Shown here piece after piece: positions 10,575 to 24,591 of a stretch of 64,000 bases of DNA. The DNA is taken from positions 1 through 64,000 of the forward strand of contig JAPDFW010000133.1 of the NCBI GenBank assembly GCA_028826165.1. Reading direction: 5' to 3'. The DNA comes from Anaeramoeba ignava. Its lineage: Eukaryota; Metamonada; Anaeramoebidae. Position numbers and translations under genes: made by a program. The notes under the pieces were generated by a model. It was given only the letters and a program-made list of their open reading frames with translations, was not told where the DNA came from and ran no database searches. Numbering within the stretch: position 1 is the first letter of the stretch; every line of letters starts with the position of its first letter.

Positions 10575-12779
10575 TCATTTTTCAAGATTCATATTTTTCT
10601 CAACAAAATTCATTTTTAATTCTCTAATTTTTCGAGCAACTTCAATATCATTAAATTCCAAGAAATTATTTAAAAAATCAATAAAATGAGGTTTTGATAA
10701 TAAAATATTATTTGGATCAATTTCAAAAATTTTTTCTAAAGCAAACAATAAATTTAAAGCAATTCCAGAATCTTTAATTGAAAAAATAATTTCAAAGAAA
10801 TCAAAAATGATTTTATTTTGCAATTTTTCCTAATAAAAAATAAAAAATATAAATTTCATTTGTTTTTGTTTTTGTTTTTGTTTTTTTTTGACAATTAATA
10901 ACTTACAAAACTTGGTCATTTGTTCCTGTCAAAATTGAATTAATCACAATTGGAATTGCTTCAATTTGAACATGTGGATCATCTTTTTCTATAATTTGAT
11001 AAATAAAATCAAATGCATTTGATTGAAATAAAAAATCTACAATTTCACTATTAATTCCAACAATATTTGCTAAAATACAACAAGAAATTTGCCTATAAAA
11101 TTTGTTTTTGTTTTTTAATAAAAAAATTTTCCCTAAAAAGTAAAATTTTTTTTTTTTTTTTTTTACCGAATTTGTTGTAAATTATTTTCTAATAATTGAA
11201 CAAGAATTTCATGAATGTTTATATTTATAAGAGTTTGTATTTGATCTTGTTCACCAACTGAAATATTTGCTAATAATCTTAAAATTGGAATTTGAATTTC
11301 TGAATCTGGATGTCTAATAAAAGGAAAAAAATAAGAAATAAGAAAAAATAATTATTGATTAAAAATGAAAAATAAATATTAGATTTTTTTACATTATCAA
11401 TTCAAAAAGTCTATTCAGAATATTTTCATTCAAAATAAATTGTATTGTTTCTGAAGTATCAGATAAATAAACAAGAGCCATTGCTGAATCTTGGATAATT
11501 TGAGTATCATCATATAAAAGACTTCCACAAAATAAGGAAATAACTGATTGTAACTAATAAAAAATAATTTTAAAATTAAAATTAAATTTAAATTTAAATT
11601 TGATTTTTCTTTTAAAATAAAAAACAATTTCTACATTTGAAATATTTTGAAAATTATAAGTTTTGTTTATAAAACATCTAGAAAGAGCCCAAATACATTC
11701 ATGTGCTAATTCAATTCGAGCAGATTCCATATTTTTTATTGCTTCAATAAACCCAAGTTCAATAATTTGATCTCTAAAAGTGATTTTTTCTTGAGCAAGA
11801 TTACCAAGAATTGTAATAGCCTTTAATATTTTTTTTTATTCAAAATGAATTATTTTATAATAATTAATCCAAAAAAAAAATAAATATAAAATAATTCATT
11901 TAAAAATACTGATTGTTGAATCATTTCATCTGAATTGTTTAATTGATTTATAGAAACTGCACAAATTTGAGTTTCTTCTAAAGAGTTAATAAATTTTGTT
12001 TGATTTTGAATTTGATTTTGATTTTGATTTTGATTTTCATTTTGATTTTCATTATTTAAATATTTTCCAGTTCCGATTGAAATAATTAAACCTGCTTGAA
12101 GCTATTTTAATTTTAATTTTAATTTTTATTTTGAATTTAAATTTTAATTTTAATTTTAATTTTAATTTTAATTTTAATTTTATAAATAAATTTTTATTTA
12201 AATTTTAAATTTTAATTTTAATTTTGATTTTGATTTTAATTTTAATTTTAATTTTAATTTTAATTTTAATTTTAATTTTTAATTTTAATTTTAATTTTAA
12301 TTTTAATTTTTATTTTAATTTTAAATTTTATAAATAAATTTTAATTTAAATTTACTTGTTGAATTTGATCACCATTTTCAAAGCTATTAACAAGCATTTC
12401 AATAGGATTTTCTAATGAAAATAAAGATTCAAACCATTTAGAATTTATTGAATCTCTTGAATCAATTAAAAAAGGAAAATTTGATTGAATATCATTGATA
12501 TTAATTTCATTTAATCTATCAAGAATTAAAGATTCCATTGACTTAATAAATAATAAAAAAATTAATTAAAATTTTTAGTTAAATTTTTAATTGTTTTTGT
12601 TTTAAAAATAAATGTACGTTATCTTCTTTTGATTTTAGTTTTAAATTTCTTTTTTGCATTAATCGTTTTTCTTTTTTTTTTTTGCTCAATTCTTGTCCAA
12701 TTTTCATTCTTTTATCTTTTCTGTAACCAAAATTAATTTTCTTTTTAAAACCTGTTTTTCTTTTTTGTAAATTGAGCAT
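10575..12779 (-). CDS. importin subunit alpha (karyopherin alpha), eight exons
   Basis: Nuclear import adaptor that binds classical nuclear localisation signals and importin-beta. The N-terminus matches an importin-beta-binding domain: RKTGFKKKINFGYRKDKR, then ELSKKKKEKRLMQKRN. Armadillo-type stretches follow, such as AITILGNLAQ, ECIWALSRCF, DSAMALVYLS, ILRLLANISVG and CCILANIVG, each from a separate short exon. Inferred exons are 12779-12618, 12541-12356, 12101-11910, 11820-11635, 11553-11393 and roughly 11312-11166, 11093-10901 and 10831-10575, giving about 490 residues, close to the family size of about 520. The intron between exons 2 and 3 is a TTTTAA microsatellite. A short Asn/Gln run (NENQNQNQ type) sits inside an arm repeat. 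It is divergently arranged with prefoldin 2 across 139 bp. Confidence 0.85.
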
Positions 12780-12918
12780 TCAAATCCATTTTTAAATTAT
12801 TTTTAAATTACAATAAAAATAAAGGAAAAAGAGGAAAAATTAAAAAGAGAAAAATGAAATTAAAAAGAAAATGAAAATTTTTATAGTTTTTCATTTTTCT
12901 TTTCTAATTTAAATTAAA
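12780..12918. promoter_or_regulatory. divergent promoter region, importin-alpha / prefoldin 2
   Basis: The 139-bp spacer between two outward-reading start codons must hold both promoters. On the prefoldin side it ends in a T-rich tract with TTTTTCATTTTTC shortly before the ATG. The importin side is purine-rich on the plus strand (GGAAAAAGAGG), which is pyrimidine-rich when read toward importin-alpha. No TATA-like box can be distinguished in this composition. Confidence 0.45.
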
Positions 12919-15142
12919 ATGCAAACTCAAATACAAAATGCAATTACAACACATTTTAATCAACTTGTTCAAGAAAAAGATAATTTAATTAATCTTTTTA
13001 ATGATACTGAAATACAAAAAAGAGAACATGAAGTTGTTGTAAAAGCATTAACTCCACTTGATAAAGCAAGAAAGTGTTTTCGATTAATTGATGATGTTTT
13101 AGTTGAACAAACAGTAGGAGATGTTCTTCCAATTCTTGAAAAAGAATTAGCTGATGTAAATTACAAATTACAAAACACAATTATTTATAAAATTATTTAT
13201 AAAATTATTTATAAAATTAAATATAAAATTAATTATAAAATTAAATATAAAATTATATATAAAATTATTTATAAAATTATTTATAAAATTATTTATAAAA
13301 TTAAATATAAAATTATTTATAAAATTATTTATAAAATTAATTATAAAATTATTTATAAAATTATTTATAAAATTAAATATAAAATTATTTATAAAATTAT
13401 TTATAAAATTAATTATAAAATTAATTATAAAATTATTTATAAAATTATTTATAAAATTATTTATAAAATTATTTATAAAATTATTTATAAAATTAATTAT
13501 AAAATTATTTATAAAATTAAATATAAAATTAATTATAAAATTATTTATAAAATTATTTATAAAATTATTTATAAAATTAAATATAAAATTATTTATAAAA
13601 TTATTTATAAAATTATTTATAAAATTATATATAAAATTAAATATAAAATTAATTATAAAATTATATATAAAATTAATTATAAAATTATTTATAAAATTAA
13701 TTATAAAATTAAATATAAATTTATTTATAAAATTATTTATAAAATTATTTATAAAATTAAATATAAAATTAATTATAAAATTATATATAAAATTAATTAT
13801 AAAATTAATTATAAAATTATTTATAAAATTAATTATAAAATTAAATATAAATTTATTTATAAAATTATTTATAAAATTATATATAAAATTATATATAAAA
13901 TTAATTATAAAATTATTTATAAAATTAAATATAAAATTATTTATAAAATTATTTATAAAATTAATTATAAAATTATTTATAAAATTATTTATAAAATTAA
14001 TTATAAAATTATTTATAAAATTAAATATAAAATTATTTATAAAAATTAAATATAAAATTGAATATAAAATTATTTATAAAATTATTTATAAAATTATATA
14101 TAAAATTATTTATAAAATTAATTATAAAAATTATATATAAAATTATATATTAAATTATTTATAAAATTATTTATAAAATTATATATAAAATTATATATAA
14201 AATTAATTATAAAATTATTTATAAAATTATTTATAAAATTATTTATAAAATTATTTATAAAATTATTTATAAAATTATTTATAAAATTAATTATAAAATT
14301 AAATATAAAATTAAATATAAAATTAAATATAAAATTAAATATAAAATTATTTATAAAATTATTTATAAAATTAATTATAAAATTATTTATAAAATTATTT
14401 ATAAAAATTATTTATAAAATTATTTATAAAATTATTTATAAAATTAATTATAAAATTATTTATAAAATTATTTATAAAATTATTTATAAAATTATTTATA
14501 AAATTATTTATAAAATTATTTATAAAATTATTTATAAAAATTATTTATAAAATTATTTATAAAATTAAATATAAAATTATTTATAAAATTATTTATAAAA
14601 TTAAATATAAAATTATATATAAAATTAAATATAAAATTAAATATAAAATTAATTATAAAATTAATTATAAAATTAATTATAAAATTATTTATAAAATTAT
14701 TTATAAAATTATTTATAAAAATTATTTATAAAATTAAATATAAAATTATTAATAAAATTATTTATAAAATTAAATATAAAATTAAATATAAAATTATTTA
14801 TAAAATTAAATATAAAATTAAATATAAAATTATTTATAAATTTATTTATTAAATTAAATATAAAATTATTTATAAAATTAAATATAAAATTATTTATAAA
14901 TTTATTTATAAAATTATATATAAAATTATTTATAAAATTAATTATAAAATTATTTATAAAATTAGATGGAAAAAACAAAAGAATCACTCCAAAAACAATT
15001 AGAATTAAAATCAAAAGAAGTTGTGGAATTTCAACAAAAACACCATCTCAATTTTGGTGCAATGAAAAATGCACAAAAAAAACCTACAGATGAAAAACCA
15101 AAAGAAAATGAAAAAAAGAAAGAAAGTGGAATTTTGATTTAA
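12919..15142 (+). CDS. prefoldin subunit 2, two exons around a 1.8-kb repeat intron
   Basis: Beta-type subunit of the hexameric prefoldin chaperone that hands nascent actin and tubulin to CCT. Exon 1 (12919-13155, 79 codons) contains FNQLVQEKDNLI, an N-terminal coiled-coil helix, then ALTPLDKARKCFRLIDDVLVEQTV, the hallmark of prefoldin 2 between the helices. Exon 2 (14966-15142) supplies the C-terminal helix ESLQKQLELKSKEVVEFQQK and a basic Lys-rich tail. The junction Asp-Met is in phase and both sites are GT...AG (GTAAATTAC and AAATTAG). The total of about 137 residues is normal for the family. A continuous frame runs from exon 1 into the repeat (YKIIYKI runs), but that is intron translation. 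Confidence 0.88.
13156..14965. repeat. 12-bp minisatellite filling the prefoldin 2 intron
   Basis: About 150 copies of a 12-bp unit, AAAATTATTTAT with AAAATTAATTAT and AAAATTAAATAT variants, fill a 1810-bp intron almost completely. Only the donor flank and the terminal TTAG fall outside it. Confidence 0.93.
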
Positions 15143-15280
15143 ATTAAATTTTGATTTAAATTAAATTTTGGTTTAGAAATTCTTTAGAATCATTTGATTT
15201 GATTGAATTTGATTTTTGATTTTAATTTGATTTTTGAAACACAAAAATAAATGGAACTTTTTTTTTTTTCCTTAATTTTT

Positions 15281-18200
15281 TTATTTTTGATTTATTATTG
15301 AATCAAAATCTCTTTCCATTTTTTCTTTTAAAGTTAATCCACTTTTTTTATTTCTTTTTTTTTCTTCTTCTTCAATTCCAATTTGAGATAATAATTCATC
15401 TGCATTTTTTTCTAAATCTTTCATTTTCTCTCTTTTTTTCTTTAAAGGATTTTCAACAACTTGATCCATTTCAAATTCTTTTTGTAAATTTTCATTTTTA
15501 ACTTTTTTCAATTCAAAATCTTTTGATTGATTTTGAAATAATTTTTTCTTTTTGGATTTAAAAAGTAAAAAAAGTGGAACAAAAATCAACAAAGTAAGAA
15601 AAAGAAGAAGAAAGAAAATAAAACAAAAAACTCCCCCAAGTTTAGAATCTCCCCCCATTTTATAAAGAAAAGATCCCAACTTCGAATTCCAAAAACCACT
15701 TGAATCTTCTTGATCTTGTTGAATTTGAAAGAGAAAATCAAAAGAAGAATTGGAAAATTTGCTGTTATTTGACCAACATGATTCCATTTCAATTTCACTT
15801 TCAATTTCACATTGAATCGAAAATGGATATTCAAAAGATGACTCAAAAACAACAATCCAATCAACATATTTCTGGATTTCAGATTGAGAAAAATTAATTG
15901 AATTGGTTTCGTGGAGAATAAGTGAAGAATTGATAAAACAATCAAGACTAAAAACAACACTAACTGGAGAATTGTTGATTTTTACAAGAAATTTAAGTTG
16001 AAATGAATTTTCATTTGATTCTTGATTTGTGTCAAAATTATCAACTTGAATTCCTGAAATACCATCAACAGGAAAATAGGGATCTGCGCGTTGAAACAAA
16101 CATCCATTATAAATAGGAATGATTAGTCCGTTTACTGTTTCATTTTCATAAGTGATATTCCATAAAGGAAGTGAATTTTGACTTATATCCAATTCACATT
16201 CAATTTTGGCATCTTCATCCAAACTAGATTCATAATCCACTTCAAAAACCAAACTGGATTTACTATTTGAGGAAATATTCATTTGCTTTGGATTGTCAGG
16301 ATTGATTACCAAATCCGAATTATTGCAGCTCAAATATCCAACAATCATCCCACTAACTTCGCCATTGTTTTCAATTTGAAACTCAATTGTTGCTTTTTTA
16401 AAGTTGTTTGAATCAGTTATTAAAGAGAAGTTTTCCTTCGAGAAATTGGAAATTTGAGGCAAAAAGAAAAAGAAAGAAATGAAGAATTCACACCAAAGAG
16501 TAATGACATCGATCCAACATTTTCTGGCTGGAAAACAAGTGATTGATTATCTGATCCAAAACGTATCCTTTGAACAACACTGTTATTCCAAAGATTTGTG
16601 TTGAAATTCTCAATTTTTTTAACTGTGATGTTATCAAAATTATTATGAACAAAATATGAAGCTGAAAATTTCAATCCTGATCCTTGCTCTTGCATACAAA
16701 AATCATTTTGATTAATAAAAACATCCATTAAAACACCAATAGAATCAAGTGAATCATTGAAATACTGCTGGTTCACAAACCGCCATCTGGATAAATTGTT
16801 GCGATCCATAGAATCATAAAGATCATAATTTTCAACAAACAATCGATCATTTTGAATTGATTTAAAATTAGGAACAATTTCATCAAAATTCAAAACAGAG
16901 ATGTTCACATATTGATCTTGATAAAACGGTTCTGAAGACAAATTGAAAGAGGAGTTGAATTGTGAACCGATTGAAAAATCAATTGATTTATTTTGATCAA
17001 CAATTCGATCTTGAAGAGAAAAATTATAAGAAGAAAAAATTGTTGTCAAATCAACTCCCAACATATGAAGTTGTCCATTTTGGCAGAATGGACACATCAT
17101 GTTTCTTAAAGATCCCATCGGGCAATTCACTCCATGGACTTCGGGTTCTTTGTAATAAAACCAACTCTTGTTTGATCTGTATTCTCCGATCGAAAAACTC
17201 AGATAAATTATCGAATCATTATCAGTTTTGTTTGTGAATTTTCCCAGCCAGTAAGTTCCGCTTTGATAAACCTCCTCAACTGATTCAGGATCTCCAATTT
17301 CTAAAGGTCGAAAATATCCAAGATTCATGTCAAAAATCTCAAGATTAAATGATCCTTCTTTGTGCAAATCAAATATCATTTCGGCTCTTTTTTCTGTTAT
17401 TTCTTGTTGAATAGTCTCTACTCCTTCTGGTGAATTTCCTTCTGTGTATTCAATTAAGTTCTCATGCTCGCCTGCCTTCATAATTGGAACTATTATTTCA
17501 GCTTCTCCATTTATCAAAAAATTCATACTAATTTCATTTTCAAGTGAATATTCTTCTGAATTTACTTCAAATTTTTTAATGATAATCTTTTTTTCCGTTG
17601 GAAATGAATCTGAAATATCAATATCTGCAGTAATCTCTAAAATCCATTCTTCATTATTTATATAATTTACGATAATTTCTTGTAATCCATAATTTTGTTT
17701 TGGTTTTTTGTCTTGAATTGTAAAATTTAATTCTGTAAATTTTGAACAGAAATTTGGAGGATTTGGTTGAGTAATAGTATCTAAAAGAAGAGGTAAAGTT
17801 GAGTATTGAATAAATCCTGTCCACTATTAAATTATAAAAATCAAAAAATTTAAAAAAAAGTGGAATAAAAAAAAGTGGAATAAAAAAGTGGAATAAAAAA
17901 AATTTTTTTTTATAATTACTTCAATTGAATGATGTTGATTTGTTGTTTCAGAATCAAAAATCCTTAAAGAAGTAAATAATTCAAATAAATGATTCATTTC
18001 TAAATTTATAAATTTAACTCCAATTTTATTATTTGTTTCATAATTTGTTGCTTCATTTGGAACAATAATTTCAGATGAATTTAAATCCAAAAGAAACTAA
18101 AAAAAAAAATTAATTCAAAAAAAAAATTAATTCAAAAAAAATTAATTCAAAAAAAAAATTAAAATAATTTACAATCGAATGATCTGCATAAAAAACTGGA

Positions 18201-18526
18201 ATCCCTAAAAGTAAATCAGTTAAAAATTTTGAATCTTCATTTGAATAATCACTCAAATTTGAAAAACCTGCTCCTGTTTTAATTCTTTTCAATTTATTTA
18301 TCAAAAAATTATTTTTTAAGTTGTTGAATTTATTTCTTGTTTTTGTTTTTTTTGGAAAAATTTTTTACTTTGATTTTTCACTTATTGAAATGTTTATTTG
18401 CATTTCTGAATTTGAGAAACCAAATCCATTTTCTGGTGAAAATTCAAGTGAAATACAACCATCTGTTAAAAATGTTTGATTTTCAACTTTCAATAATAAA
18501 AGAATTAAAATTATTATCATTTTCAT
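15281..18526 (-). CDS. HAP2/GCS1-like gamete fusogen, five exons
   Basis: Candidate class II membrane fusogen that merges gamete membranes. Inferred exons 18526-18369, 18335-18173, 18096-17920, 17823-16492 and 16435-15281 join in phase to about 994 residues. It starts with a hydrophobic signal peptide (MIIILILLLL) and an early Cys. A Cys-containing stretch CPFCQNGQLHMLGVDLTTIF recalls the conserved HAP2 core. The segment ATIEFQIENNGEVSGMIVGY, then LSCNNSDLVINP and IECELDI, resembles HAP2 domain III (an Asn-Gly turn, then the NCS-like motif). Near the C-terminus one membrane helix (FCFIFFLLLFLTLLIFVPLF) precedes a Lys-rich cytoplasmic tail, as expected. Many N-glycosylation sequons are present. 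The fusion loop cannot be located by eye. The alternative is another single-pass surface protein. Confidence 0.66.
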
Positions 18527-18640
18527 TTTTAATCAAAAATTGAGAAAGAAAAATAAATTTTTTTTTTAAAGATCAAAAAAAGATTTGCCTTTTTTTTTTT
18601 GATCAATTTGATCTTTTTTAATTTTTTCTTTTTTAATAAT

Positions 18641-18858
18641 AAGAAGTGGATTATTTAAAAATGTTTCAATTAAATATTAAAGATCCAATTGATCAAGTTC
18701 AAGATTATTCAAGAAAATCATTTTCAACATTAAATCAATTAATATATTTCTTTTATCATGATGAATTTGATAAAACAAAAGAAATTCCAAAAGAATTAAA
18801 AGAAGAATTTAAAGAATTAAAAGATTTTTATCAATTAAATCCAAATTCAAATTTTTAA
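18641..18858 (+). pseudogene. fragment of a BTB-protein 3' end
   Basis: A short frame (DPIDQVQDYSRKSFSTLNQL, YFFYHDEFD, LKDFYQLNPNSNF) closely matches the last ~60 residues of the ankyrin-BTB gene ending at 25192. It begins abruptly at the equivalent of SGLFKNVSI / SRLFKTMFL and lacks the rest of the domain. It sits just upstream of the ankyrin-BTB gene and is probably a relic of a tandem paralogue. It differs by several substitutions and a small deletion from the 25-kb and 27.6-kb versions. Confidence 0.7.
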
Positions 18859-18975
18859 ATTCAAAATAAAAAAAAGGAGAAAAAAAAAAAGGAGAATAAA
18901 AAAAAAAAAAGCAAAAAAAAGGAAAAATAAGAATTAAATAAAAAAAAAAAAGGAAAAATAAAAATAAAAATAAAA

Positions 18976-19017
18976 ATATTTTTTTTTCATTTTTTTCATT
19001 TCATTTTTTTTCTTAAA
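18976..19017 (+). promoter_or_regulatory. T-rich TTCATTTTTT tract before ankyrin-BTB start
   Basis: The sequence immediately upstream of the ATG is long T runs interrupted by CAT (TTTTTTTTCATTTTTTTC type), ending TTCTTAAAATG. Similar tracts precede NMNAT, FIP1, both actin-like genes and SMC5. It may be an initiator-type promoter element or a 5' UTR feature. Confidence 0.4.
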
Positions 19018-22000
19018 ATGAATCAAAAAGTTTTATTTCAAGATTTATTAAGTGCATGTCAATATAATTCATTTGAATCAGTTAAATTTCACATTTCAAA
19101 AGGAATCAATGTTAATATTTCCAATAATTTTAATGAAACACCATTACATTTAATTTGCCAAAATATAAATCCAGAATCATTTGAAATTATCAAATTTCTT
19201 GTTTCAAATGGAGCAGATATTAATGCCAAAACTTATCATAATGAAACACCATTACATTTTGTTTGTCAAAATCGAAAATTAAGTGAAAATTCAGATGAAA
19301 TTATCAAATTTCTTGTTTCTAAAGGAGCAGATATTAATGTCAAAATGCAAAATAATGAAACAATTCTACATTTAATTTGTCAAAGTCCAAATCCAAAATC
19401 ATTTGAAATTATTAAATTTCTTATTGAAAACGGAGCAGATATTAATGCCAAAACTTATGAAGATGAAACATCATTACATTTTGCTTGTCAAAGTCCAAAT
19501 CCAAATTCATTTGAAATTATCAAATTTCTTGTTTCAAATGGAGAAAATGTCAAAATCAAAACAAATAATAATGAAACACCATTACATTTTGCTTGTCAAA
19601 GTTCAAATCCAAATTCATTTGAAATTATCAAATTTCTTGTTTCAAAAGGATTAGATGTTAATGCCAAAACAAATCAAAATGAAACACCATTGCATTTAAT
19701 TTGCCAAAATCCAAATCCAAAATCATTTGAAATTATTAAATTTCTTATTGAAAACGGAGCAGATATTAATGCCAAAACGAATAATAATGAAACACCATTA
19801 CATTTTGCTTGTCAAAGTTCAAATCCAAATTCAATTGAAACTATCAAATTTCTTATTGAAAAAGGATTAGATTCTAGTTATAAAACAAATAGAAATTGCA
19901 CAGCATTACATTTTGCTTGTCAAAGTCCAAATCCAAATTCAATAGAAATTATCAAGCTTCTCGTTTCAAAAGGATTAGATATTAATGCCAAAACAAATAC
20001 TAATGAAACACCATTACATTTTGCTTGTCAAAGTTCAAATCCAAATTCGATTGAAATTATCAAATTTCTTGTTTCAAAAGGATTAGATGTTAATGCCAAA
20101 ACAAATAATAATGAAACACCATTACATTTTGCTTGTCAAAGTCCAAATCCAAATTCAAATGAAATTATCAAATTTCTTGTTTCAAAAGGAGCAAATATTA
20201 ATGCCAAAACAAATAATAATGAAACACCATTACATTTTGCTTGTCAAAATTCAAATCCAAATTCAATAGAAATTATCAAATTTCTTGTTTCACAAGGATT
20301 AGATGTTAATGAAAAAACAAATCAAAATCAAACACCGTTACATTTTGTTTGTGAAAGTGAAAATCCAAATTCAAATGAAATTATCAAATTACTTGTTGAA
20401 AACGGAGCAGATGTTAATATAATCTCGCATAACAATAACCAAACACCATTACATTTTGTTTGTCAAAGTTCAAATACAAAGTCAAATGAGATGATCAAAT
20501 TTCTTATTGAAAATGGAGCAGATGTTAATGCCAAAACTTATGTAAAGCAAACACCATTACATATAGTTTGCCAATATCAAAATCAATTAGAGTTTCCATT
20601 CCAAAATGAAAATGAAAATGAAAATGAAAATGAAAATCCTAAATTATTTGAGTCGATCAAACTTCTTGTTTCAAAAGGAGCAAATGTGAATGATAAAACA
20701 AATTATAATGAAACAGCATTACATTTTATTTGCCAAAGTAAAAACTCAAATTTATATGAAATTATCAAATTTCTTGTTGCAAATGGAGCAAACATTAATG
20801 ACAAAACATCTCGTGATATGACTCCTTTGCATTTTGCTTGTAAAAATCGAAACAAAAATTCAGCGGAAATTATTAAGTTTCTTGTTGAAAATGGAGCTGA
20901 TGTTAATGAAAGAACGGAAAATAATGAAACTCCATTACATTTTATTTGCAAAAATCTCAACTCAGTTGAAATTATCAAATTTCTTGTTTCAAACGGAGCA
21001 GATGCTAATGAAAAAACAAACAATAATGAAACAGCTTTGCATTTAATTTGCAGAAATCTAAATGAAAATTCAATGGAAATTATCAAATTTCTTGTTGAAA
21101 AGGGATTAGATATTAATGCCAAAACAATCAAGAATGAAAGTCTATTGCATTTAATTTGTGAGAATCCAAATGAAAATTCAAAGGAAATTATCAAATTTCT
21201 CATTTCGCAAGGATTAGATATTAATGAGGAAACAAATTATAATCAGACCCCTTTACATATTGCTTTTACTCATGGATACTCGCTTCAAATGATTGATTTT
21301 CTTATTGAAAACGGTGCAGATATTAATAAGAAAACAACAGAAAAAGCACAAACAGAATTACATTTAATTTGCCAAAATATAAATGAAAATTCATTTGAAA
21401 CCATCAAATTTCTTGTTGAAAAAGGTTTAAATGTGAATGAGAAAACAGATGAAAACAATACTCCTTTACATTTAATTTGTCAAAATATATTTGGGAACGA
21501 AAATTTGTTTCAAATCATCAAATTTCTAGTTGAAAAGGGAGCAAATGTGAATGAGAAAACAAATAGAAACCAGTCACCTTTGCAGTTAATTTGCCAAAAC
21601 CCATATATAAATGAAAAATTATTTGAAATTATCAAAATTCTTGTTGAAAATGGAGCTGATGCTAATATCAAAACATACCAAAATGAAACTCCTTTACATT
21701 TAATTTGCCAAAATGAAACTGAAAATTTAAGTTTAATTGAAACTATCAAATTTCTTATTGAAAAAGGTTTAAATGTGAATGATAAAACAAATAGAAATGA
21801 AGCACCTTTACATTTGGTTTGTAGAAACCCAATTCTCAAGCAAAATTTATTTGAAATTGTCAAGTTTCTTGTTTCAAATGGAGCAAATGTTAATGATAAA
21901 ACAAACCAAAATGAAACAGCTTTGCATTTAATTTGCCAAAATCAAAATCCAAACCATGATTCAGTTGAAATTATTAAATTTCTTGTTTCAAAAGGAGCGA

Positions 22001-24553
22001 ATGTTAATGATAAAACAACTCATAACCAAACACCATTGCAGTTAATTTGCCAAAGTTCAATATTAAATTCATATTCTTTTAAAATTGCCAACTTTCTTAT
22101 TGAAAATGGAGCAAATGTGAATCATAAAACAAATCAGAATCTATCACTTTTACATTTAATTTTGCAAAATCAAAATCTAAATGAAAATTCATTTAAAATT
22201 ATCCAACTTCTTGTTTCCAAAGGAATAGATATTAATGATAAAACAGATCAAAACGAAACACCTTTACATTTAATTTGTCAAAACAAAAATCAAAATCCAA
22301 ATTTATTTCATTCTCAAAATTTCGAACAATATCTAAATCTAAATGAATATTCTCTTGAAATTATCAAATTTCTTGTTTCACAAGGATTAGATGTTAATGA
22401 TAAAACAATTTATAATCAAACATCTTTACATTTAATTTGTTCAAACCCAAACCCAAATCCAAATTCAATTGAAATTATCAAATTTCTTGTTTCACAAGGA
22501 TTAGATGTTAATGATAAAACAATTTATAATCAAACATCTTTACATTTTATTTGTGGAAACCCAAATCAAAATGAAAATTTAATTGAAATTATCAAATTTC
22601 TTGTTTCAAAAGGAATAGATGTTAATGATAAAACAAATCAAAACCAATCACCTTTACATTTAATTTGCCAAAATCCAAATATAAATCCATATTCAATAGA
22701 GATTATCAAATTTCTTGTTTCAAAAGGAGCAAATATTAACGATAAAACAAATCAAAATGAAACTCCTTTACATTTAATTTGTGCAAATCAAAATCTAAAC
22801 TTAAATCCAAATTCAGTTGAGATTATCAAATTTCTTGTTTCAAAAGGAGCTAATGTTAATGATAAACCAATTTATAATCAAACTCCTTTACATTTGATTT
22901 GTCGAAATCCAAATATAAATGAAAATTCAGTTGAAATTATCAAATTTCTTGTTTCAAACGGAGCAAATGTTAATGATAAAACAAACCAAAATGAAACATC
23001 TTTACATTTAATTTGCCAAAATCAAAATCCAAACCATGATTCAGTTGAAATTATTAAATTTCTTGTTTCAAAAGGAGCAAATATGAATATAAAAAGAATA
23101 GATAACCAAACAGCTCTACATTTAATTTGCAGTAATACGAATATAAATGAAAATATGTTTGATATTATCCAAATTCTTGTTTCAAATGGAGCAAAAGTTA
23201 ATGATAAAACAGATCAAAATGAATCATCTTTACATTTAATTTGTAAAAACAAGATCAATTCAATTTTATTTAAAATTATTAAATTTCTTGTTTCAAAAGG
23301 AGCAAATGTTAATTCTAGAACAAATCCAAATGAAACACCTTTACATTTAATTTGGCAAAATTTGTCTCACAGAAATAACTATTTACAATATACATCACCA
23401 AATATAGATTTAAATACTAATCAAATTAAAAATCAAGATGGAAATGGAATTGAAATCATTAATTTTCTCATTTCAAATGGAGCAAATATTAATGCTAAAA
23501 ATAGCAAACAAAAAACACTTTTACATTTAATTTGTCAAAACCAAAACTTAAACCAAAATTCAGTTGAAATTACCAAACTTCTTGTTTCAAAAGGAGCAAA
23601 TGTTAATGATAAAACAAATCAAAATGAAACTCCTTTACATTTAATTTGTCAAAACCAAAACTTAAATGAAAATTCAATCGAAATTATCAAAATTTCTTGT
23701 TAAAAACGAGGCAAATGTGAATGATAAAACAAATAAAAATGAAACACCTTTGCATTTAATTTGTCAAAATCAAATCCCAAATCCAAATTCATTTGAAATT
23801 ATCAAATTTCTTGTTTCAAATGGAGCAAATGTCAAAATCAAAACAAATAATAATGAAGCACCATTACATTTGATATGTATAAAAGATCCAAATCCAAAAT
23901 CAGTTGAAATTATCAAATTTCTTATTTTAAATGGAGCAAATGTTAATTCCAAATCAAATCAAAATGAAACACCTTTACATTTAATTTGCCAAAATCAAAT
24001 CCAAAATGAAAATTCAATAGAAATTATCAAATTTCTTGTTTCAAATGGAGCTGATATCAATATAAAAACAATATATAACGAAACACCTTTTGATATTGCA
24101 TCTAAAACAAAAAATCAAGAAATTATTCAAATTTTATTTATGAATGATCTCATTCTTTTTGATTTTAGAAAATATTTGAAAATTCAAAAACAATTTAATA
24201 TTGCAAATTTCAATCAAATTTATTCATTTAATGAAGATTTAAACAATTTATTAAAATCAAATGATAAATTTACAGATTTTGAAATTGAATGTAAAGATTC
24301 TTTCAAATTTAAAGTTCACAAATTAATTTTATTAACAAGATTTGATAATGATGAAACTATTTTAGAAAAATTCAGAAATTTTTGTAAAGAAAAAACAAAA
24401 GAAGAAGTTGAAATTGCATTAAATTTCATTTATACTGGATTATTTGATTTTGAATTACTTTATCAACTTATCGATCAAATTCAAAACAAAAACAAAAACA
24501 AAAACAGAAACAGAAACAGAAACAGAAACAGAAACAGAAAAAGAAAAGAAATG

Positions 24554-24591
<38 letters not shown>

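Noticed and set aside
13160-14049. Extension of the prefoldin 2 frame into IYKI repeats
   Set aside because: It reads through an intron: a GT donor lies at 13156 and the C-terminal prefoldin helix is found in phase after the AG at 14965.
12919-14965. CRISPR-like array
   Set aside because: The repeats have no spacers and the gene context is eukaryotic.
16436-16491. A frameshift in the HAP2-like gene between the two large frames
   Set aside because: A 56-bp GT...AG intron (GTGAATTC to CGAAG) joins the frames exactly in phase, so an intron explains it better.
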